Source of the DNA: a virus
DNA length: 42,961 bases
Virus record (IMG/VR): IMGVR_UViG_3300042876_001159
Location: 1 to 42,961 of that record
Direction: 5' to 3' (one strand)
The notes below the pieces were generated by a model, which worked only from the letters and a program-made list of their open reading frames with translations, searched no databases and was not told the DNA's origin. Below are positions 32,706 through 39,988 of this stretch, in pieces (the stretch's first letter is position 1; each line of letters starts with the position of its first letter). The position numbers and the translations under genes were made by a program.

Positions 32706-33106
32706 CTCCCCTTCTTTTGGTCAGGCTTCAGTCTTGCCACTCTGTCTTCTGCCGTCTCCCGAAGGTCGTCTTCGTCCCCGAGCAACTTCTCTACCTGAGC
32801 AACTTGAAGCTTCTGCTTGTCAGAAATGAACATGACGCGCCAGGCCCGCTCCTGCTGGGCAAGACGTTGCACTGTGCGCTCTTTCTCGTCAATCGCTAGT
32901 TGCCATCCTCTTTCACGGCGGCGATCAGCCATCCAGCGAAAGAAGAGCGAGGCCGCCAGAACAGCGACGATCACCCCCACCGTCGGCCAAGGTCCCAACA
33001 AACCGACCAACCGCGAGAGCATTCCCTCAAGAACGGGTAATGCTTCGAGTATCGCATCAGGAGTCTGTGTAGAGTAGGCCGAAACCGGTCCAAAGGTTCC
33101 CGTCAT
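32702..33106 (-). CDS. Membrane protein with coiled-coil tail
   Basis: A 134-residue protein. One membrane segment (about residues 45-60, PTVGVIVAVLAASLFF) follows a 40-residue leader, then a long charged coiled-coil (about 60-125, with ERTVQRLAQQERAW and EKLLGDEDDLRETAEDR). ATG 33106 is chosen; GTG 33133 would add nine residues. Codons and base composition are less G+C-rich than in the virion genes. Partner to the overlapping downstream membrane protein. Confidence 0.55.
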   Translation of the reverse strand: MTGTFGPVSAYSTQTPDAILEALPVLEGMLSRLVGLLGPWPTVGVIVAVLAASLFFRWMADRRRERGWQLAIDEKERTVQRLAQQERAWRVMFISDKQKLQVAQVEKLLGDEDDLRETAEDRVARLKPDQKKGR

Positions 33107-33146
33107 GCGATGCACTCGGTTACCCGGGGCCAAGGCAAGTACAAGC

Positions 33147-33362
33147 TCATCGCGAGAACGACGTCATTTGAGCGCCGCCGCCGCGCGGTCCGAGCTTGTT
33201 CGCAATCTCTTCGAACTGCTCGGTGACGAGGCGCGATGTCCCATCCGCGAGTAGCAGAAGCGTTCCAGTCGGGTCGCCAAGCGGCGAAACCGCGAGGACG
33301 TGGTCCAAGTTGACGAGCAGGGCTGCCCCCGTGCTCTCTGTGAGTCGCATCCAGTTAGACAT
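33147..33362 (-). CDS. Small FlbD-like hypothetical protein
   Basis: A 71-residue protein. The pattern WMRLTESTGAALLVNLDHV, then LLLLADGTSRLVTEQFEEI resembles FlbD-type small proteins (a strand-turn-strand plus helix), a loose likeness only. ATG 33362 is chosen; a longer frame from 33512 gives an unconvincing basic N-terminus. Function unknown. Confidence 0.45.
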   Translation of the reverse strand: MSNWMRLTESTGAALLVNLDHVLAVSPLGDPTGTLLLLADGTSRLVTEQFEEIANKLGPRGGGAQMTSFSR

Positions 33363-33520
33363 GTGAGAACCGTTTAGGTAGGTGAAGGGTTTCTTGTTGG
33401 CATCGCACTGGGCTGTGCCCATGGGTCCAGATCTCGTTCTTCGGGCAGGCGTCCGGGGACTCCGACACCTCTGGACTGCACTCCCCGCGGGCGACGAGGG
33501 GCCTTTCTGCACCCAGCTTC
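33363..33520. other. Gap within the cargo island
   Basis: 158 bp between two minus-strand genes. It contains CCCC/GGGG self-complementary sequence (about 33482-33500) but no clear promoter or T tract. Nothing further can be supported. Confidence 0.3.
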
Positions 33521-33844
33521 CTACTCATCCAGCGGAGCGGCCTGATTCCACCCCACTTCCGCGTTGAAGTCGCACGCGTCCATCGTCAGCCCGAAGCTGA
33601 GCAGCAGGCGTCGTGCGACGTCCTGCAGTTCGGTTCGTGACTGCTCGACAACGGACACGACACGGGGCTCGCCGGACTCGCGGTAACCATCCGCCGTCTG
33701 CAGACGCAGAATCCACCAAGCCTCGTCTGGCGGATAACCTGCCCGCAGCTCCCACTGGTGGATGGGATCGTTAGTGGTGCCGCGAAGATGCCAGTCGTGG
33801 CTCTTCAGAAGGTCAGAAATGCGTACCGGATCCGATTGTCTCAT
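33521..33844 (-). CDS. Hypothetical cargo protein
   Basis: A 107-residue protein with GAGGAG 6 nt before ATG. Strand-rich N-terminal half (WHLRGTTNDPIHQWELRAG, then WWILRLQTADGY), then a helix. Not recognised. The good ribosome site argues it is a real gene. Confidence 0.5.
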   Translation of the reverse strand: MRQSDPVRISDLLKSHDWHLRGTTNDPIHQWELRAGYPPDEAWWILRLQTADGYRESGEPRVVSVVEQSRTELQDVARRLLLSFGLTMDACDFNAEVGWNQAAPLDE

Positions 33845-33874
33845 GTGGGGCTCCTCGCCGTCGTCCGCGGCTCA

Positions 33875-34102
33875 CTACACAGTGGGGTTGTCGCGCTGAC
33901 ACCGCGGGCACACGATCGCCTTCGGATCGATGAGCTCCCGGCAGAACCGGCACGGCTTCCGATTTCCTGACGACACGGCCACGATGATCACGCCGACCGG
34001 GCCAAGTATGAGGCTCAGCAAAGCCCCGGCGCAGCCTTGCCCTTTGCGGCTGCCGATGATGGCTCCGATGACGCCGCACGCAAGCCAGAACACAAAGAGC
34101 AT
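33875..34102 (-). CDS. Two-helix membrane protein with C-terminal zinc ribbon
   Basis: A 75-residue protein. Two hydrophobic segments (about residues 1-18 and 25-43, FWLACGVIGAIIGS and GALLSLILGPVGVIIVAV) with a short SRKGQG turn are followed by a CRFC-CPRC zinc ribbon (residues 51-68). This is a widespread bacterial small-protein layout (TM hairpin plus zinc ribbon) with no proven function. GGAGAG precedes ATG. It lies 4 nt downstream of the HsdR-N-like gene, so the two are probably co-transcribed. Confidence 0.65.
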   Translation of the reverse strand: MLFVFWLACGVIGAIIGSRKGQGCAGALLSLILGPVGVIIVAVSSGNRKPCRFCRELIDPKAIVCPRCQRDNPTV

Positions 34103-34106
34103 CGCT

Positions 34107-34931
34107 CTACTCTCCGCTGTCGACTGCGATCGCTGCGGATGCGGCGTCCGCGCTGTCGGCCGTCGTCGCGGCGCCGACCGTCGCAGCCTTCTTCACGGCA
34201 CGCGCTGCGGCGCGGTTCACTGCGCGCCGCGCCGCCTCCGCGCGCTCGCCCTCGAGGCACTCGCGCTTGATCACCTCGGTGGTCAGCACCTGCGCGATCT
34301 CTTCTGTGGCGACCTTGGCGTCTGGCGAGACCTTCCGGATCTCACGGCGGAGCAGATCAAGCACCGGATCCGACTGCAGCAGCGCCGCGATCGCAAAGCG
34401 GCTCAGTGCCTCGCGCTGCGCGTGGTAGTCGGCAAGGCCGGCCTTCGCGAGCCCCTCACGGCTCAGCAGCCACAGGCGCTCAATGTCGGCATCCTTCCGG
34501 TGCGAGAGATCGAGGAGCGGCAGGTCGACGACGAGCGCGGCAGAGATCGGCTTGGCGAAGCTGATGCGATATGCCTGCCATTGCAGTCCGTTCGTCAGCA
34601 CGACCCACTCGCAGCCCTGGTTTGCGGCGTAGTCGACGGCCTGCTTCACGTGCTGCTCCTTTAGCGAGCTCCCGATCGCCTTCACTTCGATCAGCAGCGC
34701 AAGCGCGCTATCGATCTTGATCGCGAGATCGCAGTAGGTGCCCCGGATTGCGTACTCGCTGGTGATCTCAGTGTACTTGTCGAACCCGAAGAGGTCGGCA
34801 AGCAAGTCGGTCACGATCACGACCGTATCCGACTCGTTCACATCGCGAGCCTTCGCAGCTTCTAGGATAGGCTGGAAACGCTTCAGGGCCGCGCTGATGC
34901 GCTCGGCGGTCTTCTTTGCAACGGGTGGCAT
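34107..34931 (-). CDS. Stand-alone HsdR N-terminal-type nuclease
   Basis: A 274-residue protein. Residues about 15-145 match the N-terminal domain of type I restriction HsdR subunits (HSDR_N): VTDLLADLFGFDKYTEITSEY, then RGTYCDLAIKI with a catalytic Asp, then ALLIEVKAIG with the Glu-x-Lys pair, then HVKQAVDYAANQGCEWVVLTNG. The helicase part, HsdM and HsdS are absent. The C-terminus is helical with an Ala-rich, possibly disordered tail. Stand-alone members occur in cargo and defence regions; here it could act on incoming DNA or have lost activity. PD-(D/E)XK residues look intact. Confidence 0.75.
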   Translation of the reverse strand: MPPVAKKTAERISAALKRFQPILEAAKARDVNESDTVVIVTDLLADLFGFDKYTEITSEYAIRGTYCDLAIKIDSALALLIEVKAIGSSLKEQHVKQAVDYAANQGCEWVVLTNGLQWQAYRISFAKPISAALVVDLPLLDLSHRKDADIERLWLLSREGLAKAGLADYHAQREALSRFAIAALLQSDPVLDLLRREIRKVSPDAKVATEEIAQVLTTEVIKRECLEGERAEAARRAVNRAAARAVKKAATVGAATTADSADAASAAIAVDSGE

Positions 34932-34972
34932 AGAGTGGGTGAGGGTTCAATGATCCGTGCGGCGAACGTGAT

Positions 34973-35527
34973 CTACGGCAGGGCCTTGCCGCCGCAGTCT
35001 TGGTAGAACTGCGCGAAGGTCTGACCCGCGTCGGCAGGCACTGCGAAGCGAGGAAAAACAGCGCGGCCCGTCACTACCGGGTACTTCATGCGCACCGTGT
35101 CGCCAGCAGCACCCAGAACGTTGCGCGTGAATCCGTTCTGGTCGTTCAACTGCAGATAGGTCTCACGCACGGTGTCACTGCGCTTCGCGGACCGGTCACC
35201 GCCGGAGGACATCGGCGAGCTGCCCAGTAACTGCCACGAATCCCTAGGCGCCTTACCGAACTTCAGGCGCAGATCCGTGTCTGCGGTACCGCGCGGGTCC
35301 GCGAGATAGACGAAAACAACTAGCGCAGATCCCGTGAGTGGCGTGCACACCCATTCGAGCGTCGCGCCGTCGTCCGCTGTCAGCACGAGCTGCCGACGTG
35401 CGGCTTCAGGGACGGTGAAGTCCGGCACTGCCACACTCTTCAGCTGCGCCGCGAGCCGCGCGGGAGCCAGAGCCACAGATGCGAGCGCGCTGAATGCAAG
35501 CGCGCGTGCGCGGTGTGAGTTCAACAA
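34973..35527 (-). CDS. Secreted protein of the cargo island
   Basis: A 184-residue protein with a signal peptide: basic start, hydrophobic core (about residues 9-20, LAFSALASVALAP), then ARLAAQ as a likely cleavage site near residue 27. The mature part is beta-rich (QLVLTADDGATLEWVCTPLTG) with two Cys that could pair. The only available start is TTG 35527 (or TTG 35524), as a stop lies 19 nt upstream; the start is therefore uncertain. A periplasmic or surface lysogenic-conversion role is possible. Confidence 0.6.
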   Translation of the reverse strand: MLNSHRARALAFSALASVALAPARLAAQLKSVAVPDFTVPEAARRQLVLTADDGATLEWVCTPLTGSALVVFVYLADPRGTADTDLRLKFGKAPRDSWQLLGSSPMSSGGDRSAKRSDTVRETYLQLNDQNGFTRNVLGAAGDTVRMKYPVVTGRAVFPRFAVPADAGQTFAQFYQDCGGKALP

Positions 35528-35691
35528 TGTCGTCGTTCGCGAGAGTCATCACTCCCGCCGGCACCTTGTGTGCCGACGGGTGGAGCTCAATCGCGGCCCA
35601 GCGTCGAGGCGCGAGTCCTGCCGTTTCGGAGCGCGACTGTCAGACCCCCGACGGGGTAAGTCAATGTCGCGCAACACGATACGTACTGCTC

Positions 35692-35719
35692 TGGACGACC
35701 GCCGGAAACCGAATAAAAT
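35692..35719 (+). promoter_or_regulatory. Candidate rightward promoter
   Basis: TGGACG (35692-35697), 16 nt, then TAAAAT (35714-35719), which matches a sigma-70 -10 at five of six positions. Expected transcript start is near 35726. It would drive the small gene at 35788 and then run against the 3' end of the HTH regulator gene. Lies in the 260-bp gap between the cargo island and that gene; no other signal was found there. Confidence 0.4.
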
Positions 35720-35787
35720 CCGAACCAGTACAGACCCGCCCGCGTTGGCGGTCCGGCCGTCTAACCTCCCTGCTCTACATCACTGCC

Positions 35788-36015
35788 GTGGCTGCCGAAC
35801 CCATCGTCCTCGTCGCCCGCACGGACATCCTGCAACCGAGGGTGCGCGCGGGTGAACACGTGATCTGGAACCCGGTGACGGGAGAAATAACTGCGGTGCG
35901 TGAGCTTGCAACTACCCCCGGCGTCCTCGCGGGCCTGCTGGCGGACGACGTGCTCATCCCGCTTTCGGTCGGCGACGCGATCCAGGCGGGGCAGCTGCTG
36001 GCTGATGCGGGGTAG
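35788..36015 (+). CDS. Small protein convergent with the regulator
   Basis: A 75-residue protein starting GTG; the frame is open further upstream but less protein-like. Residues read as strands and helices in a plausible order (PIVLVARTDILQPRVRAGEHV, then LLADDVLIPLSVGDAI). It overlaps the 3' end of the regulator gene on the other strand by 62 bp. No ribosome site is visible, so it could be weakly or leaderless-translated. Not recognised. Confidence 0.4.
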   Translation: MAAEPIVLVARTDILQPRVRAGEHVIWNPVTGEITAVRELATTPGVLAGLLADDVLIPLSVGDAIQAGQLLADAG

Positions 36016-36418
36016 CCGCCTCCGCTCGACGCACGGCCTCTACGGCCGCGATTGATCGGGCTCGCTTCTTCAACACTTCGGGTGAGTCAGCCAGCGGCGT
36101 CGCCTTCGATCGAGCATCGCCGGCCGCGCCGGCGCTCGCGAGCTGCTCGTCCATCGTACTGACGATCGCTCGCAACGTGTTGCGGTGAGTTGCTAGCACC
36201 CCGCGCCAGTAGTCCGCGGACTCTTCGACACCTCCCGCCAGGTAGCGCTCGAGCTGCAGTCGCTGCGGTGCCCGCACCTGCACCGTCTGGCCGTCGCGGA
36301 GCTCTGCACGCCACCGCCGGACCGAGCCCTCCGACACGCCCAGCGCGCCGCCGGCTCGCTCGTCGCTCAATTCCGCGACGCGCGCGAGTGCCGTTGCCAC
36401 CAGTTCCGAGTCGGTCAT
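35954..36418 (-). CDS. HTH regulator, candidate phage repressor
   Basis: A 154-residue protein. An N-terminal helix-turn-helix occupies about residues 4-45 (LVATALARVAELSDERAGGALGVSEGSVRRWRAEL, with the GVSEGSVRRWR recognition part), followed by RLQLERYLAGG, a motif common after small repressor HTHs, and a long helical C-terminal part suited to oligomerisation; the tail is basic. ATG 36418 follows AAGGGG at good spacing. It is divergent from a ribbon-helix-helix gene with palindromes between them, so it is the best candidate for the repressor of the rightward early genes. Confidence 0.6.
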   Translation of the reverse strand: MTDSELVATALARVAELSDERAGGALGVSEGSVRRWRAELRDGQTVQVRAPQRLQLERYLAGGVEESADYWRGVLATHRNTLRAIVSTMDEQLASAGAAGDARSKATPLADSPEVLKKRARSIAAVEAVRRAEAATPHQPAAAPPGSRRRPKAG

Positions 36419-36430
36419 CCCAAAATCCCC

Positions 36431-36463
36431 TTGACAGGCGCAAGTTGCGCCCACAACTTGCGC
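36431..36463. promoter_or_regulatory. Palindromic operators and -35 between divergent regulators
   Basis: A consensus -35 TTGACA (36431-36436, rightward) is directly followed by GGCGCAAGTTGCGCC (36437-36451), a 7-1-7 palindrome. GCGCAAGTTG (36438-36447) also pairs with CAACTTGCGC (36454-36463), a perfect 10-bp inverted repeat with 6-nt spacer. Occupancy would block the rightward promoter. No good -10 is visible, so the promoter is likely activated or only partly consensus. Confidence 0.6.
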
Positions 36464-36489
36464 TCTGTTCACACCTCACCACACCGAAG

Positions 36490-36669
36490 ATGGCCGACGA
36501 CCAGACCCCGAACAAGCCGCGCGTGACGACGAAGACCTCGATCGCGTTCCCGCCGGATCTCCTGGAGGCGGTGAAGCGTGCCGCCGGGAAGCGGCAGGTG
36601 TCGACGTCGCGCGTGGTGCGCGATGCGCTGCTGCGCTACCCGGCGGTGAAGCGGGAGCTCGTGGCGTGA
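36490..36669 (+). CDS. Ribbon-helix-helix (CopG/Arc-type) regulator
   Basis: A 59-residue protein. After a short flexible start, KTSIAFPPDLLEAVKRAAGKRQVSTSRVVRDALLRYP fits the RHH pattern: a strand that inserts in the major groove, then two helices. These dimers bind palindromic sites, and the operators at 36437-36463 lie just upstream. It is likely an early regulator acting opposite to the divergent HTH protein, in a Cro-like position. Confidence 0.65.
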   Translation: MADDQTPNKPRVTTKTSIAFPPDLLEAVKRAAGKRQVSTSRVVRDALLRYPAVKRELVA

Positions 36670-36779
36670 GGTGATGGTGGTCCGCGCGCGTGGCACATGG
36701 GCTCACGATGGCGCGGAAGCAGCGAGGCAACAGGGGGATCATTTGTAACGTCGGCCGAGGCCGGCGGGGAGACCGGACG

Positions 36780-37151
36780 ATGCGCACCACTCACTACCTC
36801 ACGCTCAGCGACGGCGGCCGTGCACGAGCACGCGCCAGTCGCGTTGACCAGGACGCGGCGCTCGCCAGCGCGGTCGCGGTCTGCATTCGGCGGGCCCCAG
36901 GCACGAAGAGCCGCCACCTGCACCGCTTGAGCAGCGGTGAGAAGCCGATTGCGCGCGGGGTCTTCGCCGCCGTCGAGGAGTTGGCGGAGTGCGGCGTAAT
37001 CCTTGATGACGCGCAGCAGCTCGAGCTCCGCGACGCCATCGCCGAGTTCTCGACGACGCTCTCCTCCGCCCTGCTGGCGATCGTCGATCGCCGCTGGGGC
37101 CGTCCGACCCCCCCGACGACGCCGGCCCCGGCGGTGAGGCGCGTCGCGTGA
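36780..37151 (+). CDS. Early hypothetical protein
   Basis: A 123-residue protein with GGGGAGA before ATG. Helical, with several Arg/Ala/Leu helices (EELAECGVILDDAQQLELRDAIAEFSTTL). The 110-bp gap upstream (36670-36779) contains no clear signal beyond a small GGCC-GA-GGCC stem. Not recognised. Leads the operon of early genes that ends with int. Confidence 0.5.
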   Translation: MRTTHYLTLSDGGRARARASRVDQDAALASAVAVCIRRAPGTKSRHLHRLSSGEKPIARGVFAAVEELAECGVILDDAQQLELRDAIAEFSTTLSSALLAIVDRRWGRPTPPTTPAPAVRRVA

Positions 37152-37492
37152 GCGCCCCATTGAGCCTGATCGATCCGCCAAGCTACGGCGCGGCCGCAGC
37201 GTTCAGTGAGCCTCTGCCGGGCTGGGTCGACGTCGAGATCCCGCTCGCGTGGGATGATGCTGCCCTGACGCTGAGCGGTCGTACACCGACCGCCGACTGT
37301 CCGTTCGCGATCGTGGGCGCGTGGCGCCTCGAGTGGGAGACGGGCACTGTGCAACAGTCGACGACGCAGTTCGTCGTGGTGCGGCGCGCGACCAATCTGG
37401 TGATCGGCGGGCCGTTGCCGCTCACTGCGGCCGAGTCCCTGCTCAAGAGCCGACTGCGCGCCCTGACGAGCGCTGCGGCGCGGGAGCGCTGA
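37148..37492 (+). CDS. Early hypothetical protein
   Basis: A 114-residue protein with GTG start in a four-base overlap. Strand-rich (GWVDVEIPLAW, then CPFAIVGAWRLEWETG, then TQFVVVRRATNLVIGG), followed by a C-terminal helix. Not recognised. It lies directly before the J-domain-like gene and shares one base with it. Confidence 0.5.
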   Translation: MSAPLSLIDPPSYGAAAAFSEPLPGWVDVEIPLAWDDAALTLSGRTPTADCPFAIVGAWRLEWETGTVQQSTTQFVVVRRATNLVIGGPLPLTAAESLLKSRLRALTSAAARER

Positions 37493-38223
37493 TGGCTGCG
37501 CGTGCCCTGAACCGCCTCGTGCTGCCCGTGGCACGACTCACGAGCTACCCGCAGGCCGAGACCACGAACCGCCGGCGCGGCGTGTTCCGCGTGTCGCCCG
37601 GCCGCGCGATCGATGATCTGCGGCAGGAGCTGGAGCGCGCCGGTGCGTTGCGCGCAACCCTCGAGCTCGACGTGCGGGATGGTGACATCAAGAACGACGG
37701 CCAGCTGCGCGCGAACTCGCGGCCGTTCTCTCCGCGCGTCGTGGTGAGCTTTGAGCACCCGACCGCCGGCTGGCTGCGCTACCCGTGCGACACGTTCAGC
37801 GATCACCTGGACAACATCCGGGCGATCGCGCTCGCCCTCGAGGCGCTGCGCGCGGTCGAGCGGTACGGGGTCGTGCGGCGCGCGGAGCAGTACGCCGGCT
37901 GGAAGGCGCTGCCGGCGAGCACGGCGCCGACGCTGACGACGGAGGCGGCCGCCGCGGTTCTTGCCGAGTACGGCTACCCGGGCGCGCCGGCGGGGACGAT
38001 TTTTGCGCCGAGCACGCACATAAGCCTGCGTCAGCAGTTGCGGAACGCCATTCTCGCCAGCCGCGACGAGTACGATGCGGCGCGGCGGATCGCGCGCAAG
38101 CGTGCGCATCCTGACGTCGCGGCGTCGCAGGGTGTGGTGTCGGCCCACGACCCGCGCGCCGCCTGGGATCAGGTCGAAGCCGCGTGCGCCGTGCTCGATG
38201 CCCTCCATGGGATCCGTCGATGA
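37492..38223 (+). CDS. J-domain-like protein
   Basis: A 243-residue protein. The C-terminal 60 residues have a J-domain pattern with the HPD triad at residues 206-208 (RKRAHPDVAAS), preceded by a helix (DEYDAARRIA) and followed by WDQVEAACAVL. The N-terminal part (residues 10-150) includes DNIRAIALALEALRAVERYG and GWKALPA, blocks I associate with phage/prophage J-domain-containing proteins. It could recruit DnaK to phage assembly or replication. The pairing with a ParB-like gene one gene further on is notable. Confidence 0.65.
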   Translation: MAARALNRLVLPVARLTSYPQAETTNRRRGVFRVSPGRAIDDLRQELERAGALRATLELDVRDGDIKNDGQLRANSRPFSPRVVVSFEHPTAGWLRYPCDTFSDHLDNIRAIALALEALRAVERYGVVRRAEQYAGWKALPASTAPTLTTEAAAAVLAEYGYPGAPAGTIFAPSTHISLRQQLRNAILASRDEYDAARRIARKRAHPDVAASQGVVSAHDPRAAWDQVEAACAVLDALHGIRR

Positions 38224-38483
38224 GAGCGGAGTACATCCTGCACCGCTCCGTTCCCGAGGGCTTCGCCATCCTCGGCACTGTCGAGGCCGACAGCTACGAC
38301 GAGGCCCGCACGCTCGGCCGCGTGATGCACGGCGGCACCGTGCTCGCGGCCCACAGCAAGATCGCGCCGCCGCCGGTGCTCCAGGCGGGCCGTCGCGTCG
38401 ACCTCCGGGCGGATGCCGGCGAGGTCGCGACTCTCTCCACCTACTACATCCGGGCGCACGCGCGCCACCGGAGGAACTCGTGA
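38220..38483 (+). CDS. Small protein between J-domain and ParB-like genes
   Basis: An 87-residue protein overlapping both neighbours by four bases. Strand and helix order (MRAEYILHR, then VEADSYDEARTLGRVMHG) suggests a small alpha/beta fold. The tail is basic (RAHARHRRN). Not recognised. Confidence 0.5.
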   Translation: MRAEYILHRSVPEGFAILGTVEADSYDEARTLGRVMHGGTVLAAHSKIAPPPVLQAGRRVDLRADAGEVATLSTYYIRAHARHRRNS

Positions 38484-39988
38484 GCCAGCCCGACACCCTG
38501 CGCTTCCTCGCGATCGAGCGCTTGCGCCCGTCGCCCTTCAACCCGCGGCGCACGTTCGCGGCCGAGCAGCTCGCCGACCTGCGGAGCTCGATCAATGCCG
38601 TCGGGATCCTGACGCCGTTGATCGCGCGGCCGCATCCCACGGAAGACGGCGCGTATGAGCTCGCCGCAGGCCATCGGCGATTCGCCGTCGCCTCCGAGAT
38701 CGGCCTGCCGACGGTGCCGGTGATCGTGCGCGAGTACTCGGACGACGAGCTGCGCGAGGTCCTGATCATCGAGAACCTCCAGCGGGCCGACGTGCACCCG
38801 CTCGAGGAAGCCGACGCGTTGCAGGCGCTGGTCGACGGCGGGCGCACAGTCGGGCAGATCGCCGAGCGGATCGGGCGCGACGTGCGGTTCGTGAAGCGGC
38901 GGCTTGCGCTGCGGAACCTGTCGCCGGCGGCACGGCAGCTGCTCGCCGACGAGAAGATCAGCCTCGGCGTCGCCCAGGTGCTCGCGAGCGCCAGCGCGGA
39001 GCAGCAGGCCGAGATCCTCAATGATCTGTCGTGGGAGATCGAGGAGGAAGACGTCGGCATCACGGTCTCCGATGTCACCCGAGCGCTCACCGGCGGCGCC
39101 GTGCAGCTGTCGAAGGCCCCGTGGGACCTCACCGATGCGACGCTGCACAAGCAGGCCGGGGCGTGCAGCGTGTGTCCGAAGCGGACCGGCGCGCAGGTCG
39201 AGCTGCTGCCGGAGCTCGGCGGCGACGATCGCTGCCTCGACCGCGAGTGCTACGAGACGAAGGGCGCGAAGCACTCCGCGCGGGTGCTGGTGGAGCTGCA
39301 GCGCTCGCACAAGCGCGTCCTGCAGATCGTGAAGCCCAACTCCGAGGCGGCGAAGGCCAAGGCGCCGGATGCGATCCCGAGCTACGGGAGGGTCCCCAGC
39401 TATGGCGTGAACGGCTGGTACCCCGCGAAGAAGGATGCGCCTGGCGCGGTGCCGGCCGTCATCCGCGATGGGAGCGATGTCGGCACGGTGCAGTGGCTGA
39501 CGCGCACGAAGCCGAAGGCGTCGGCGAGCGCCGGCGCATCGGGCAGCGGGTTCGATCAGGACGAGTACAACCGGAAGCAGAAGGCGCGTGACACGACGAG
39601 CGCGGCGCTCAAGAAGGCGCTGCTCGCCAAGCTGCCGATGGATCTGGTGAAGTCGAGCGTCATCCTCCCGTTGTTTCGGACCCGCGTCTACTGCCAAGCC
39701 GATCTGCGCAAGGCACCGGACGTCAACGGCGTGCTGCACGCGCTAGCGGCGGACGTGATCGCGCGCGTGACCACCCTCTACGGCGACGTGAAGCTCGCGA
39801 AGGATCGCGATCTCGTCGCCGTCGCGAAGGTGCTCAAAGTCGACCTCGCGCCGTTCCAGGCGCAGTACGACGAGCTGGTGAAGCCGCCGGCACCGAAGCC
39901 CGCCGCCAAGCCCGCGGCGAAGTCGAAGGCGAAGTCCGGCGCCAAGAGCAGCCCCTCGAAGGCGAAGACCCGGAAGGTGCCGGCGTGA
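38480..39988 (+). CDS. ParB/Spo0J-like nuclease-domain protein
   Basis: A 502-residue protein. Residues 8-100 match the ParB N-terminal domain: IERLRPSPFNPRR, then VGILTPLIARP, then LAAGHRRFAVA with the CTP-binding-type GxRRF motif, and VLIIENLQRADVHPLEEADAL. An HTH follows (about 110-140, TVGQIAERIGRDVRFVKRRL). A Cys-rich part (CSVCPK, then CLDREC, about 230-255) may bind a metal. The C-terminus is Lys/Ala/Pro-rich. Chromosome-partition ParBs are shorter, so this is the longer phage/mobile-element type, which may act in DNA processing or partition. No parA neighbour is present. Confidence 0.8.
   Translation: MSQPDTLRFLAIERLRPSPFNPRRTFAAEQLADLRSSINAVGILTPLIARPHPTEDGAYELAAGHRRFAVASEIGLPTVPVIVREYSDDELREVLIIENLQRADVHPLEEADALQALVDGGRTVGQIAERIGRDVRFVKRRLALRNLSPAARQLLADEKISLGVAQVLASASAEQQAEILNDLSWEIEEEDVGITVSDVTRALTGGAVQLSKAPWDLTDATLHKQAGACSVCPKRTGAQVELLPELGGDDRCLDRECYETKGAKHSARVLVELQRSHKRVLQIVKPNSEAAKAKAPDAIPSYGRVPSYGVNGWYPAKKDAPGAVPAVIRDGSDVGTVQWLTRTKPKASASAGASGSGFDQDEYNRKQKARDTTSAALKKALLAKLPMDLVKSSVILPLFRTRVYCQADLRKAPDVNGVLHALAADVIARVTTLYGDVKLAKDRDLVAVAKVLKVDLAPFQAQYDELVKPPAPKPAAKPAAKSKAKSGAKSSPSKAKTRKVPA

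Noticed and set aside
33363-33512. N-terminal extension of the FlbD-like protein
   Set aside because: The added 50 residues are basic and low in predicted structure; the downstream ATG gives a compact domain.
34107-34931. Complete type I restriction system
   Set aside because: No HsdM, HsdS or helicase part is present in the window.
38480-39988. Plasmid-type parAB partition system
   Set aside because: No ParA ATPase gene or clear parS cluster; integrase and tRNA junction indicate an integrating phage.
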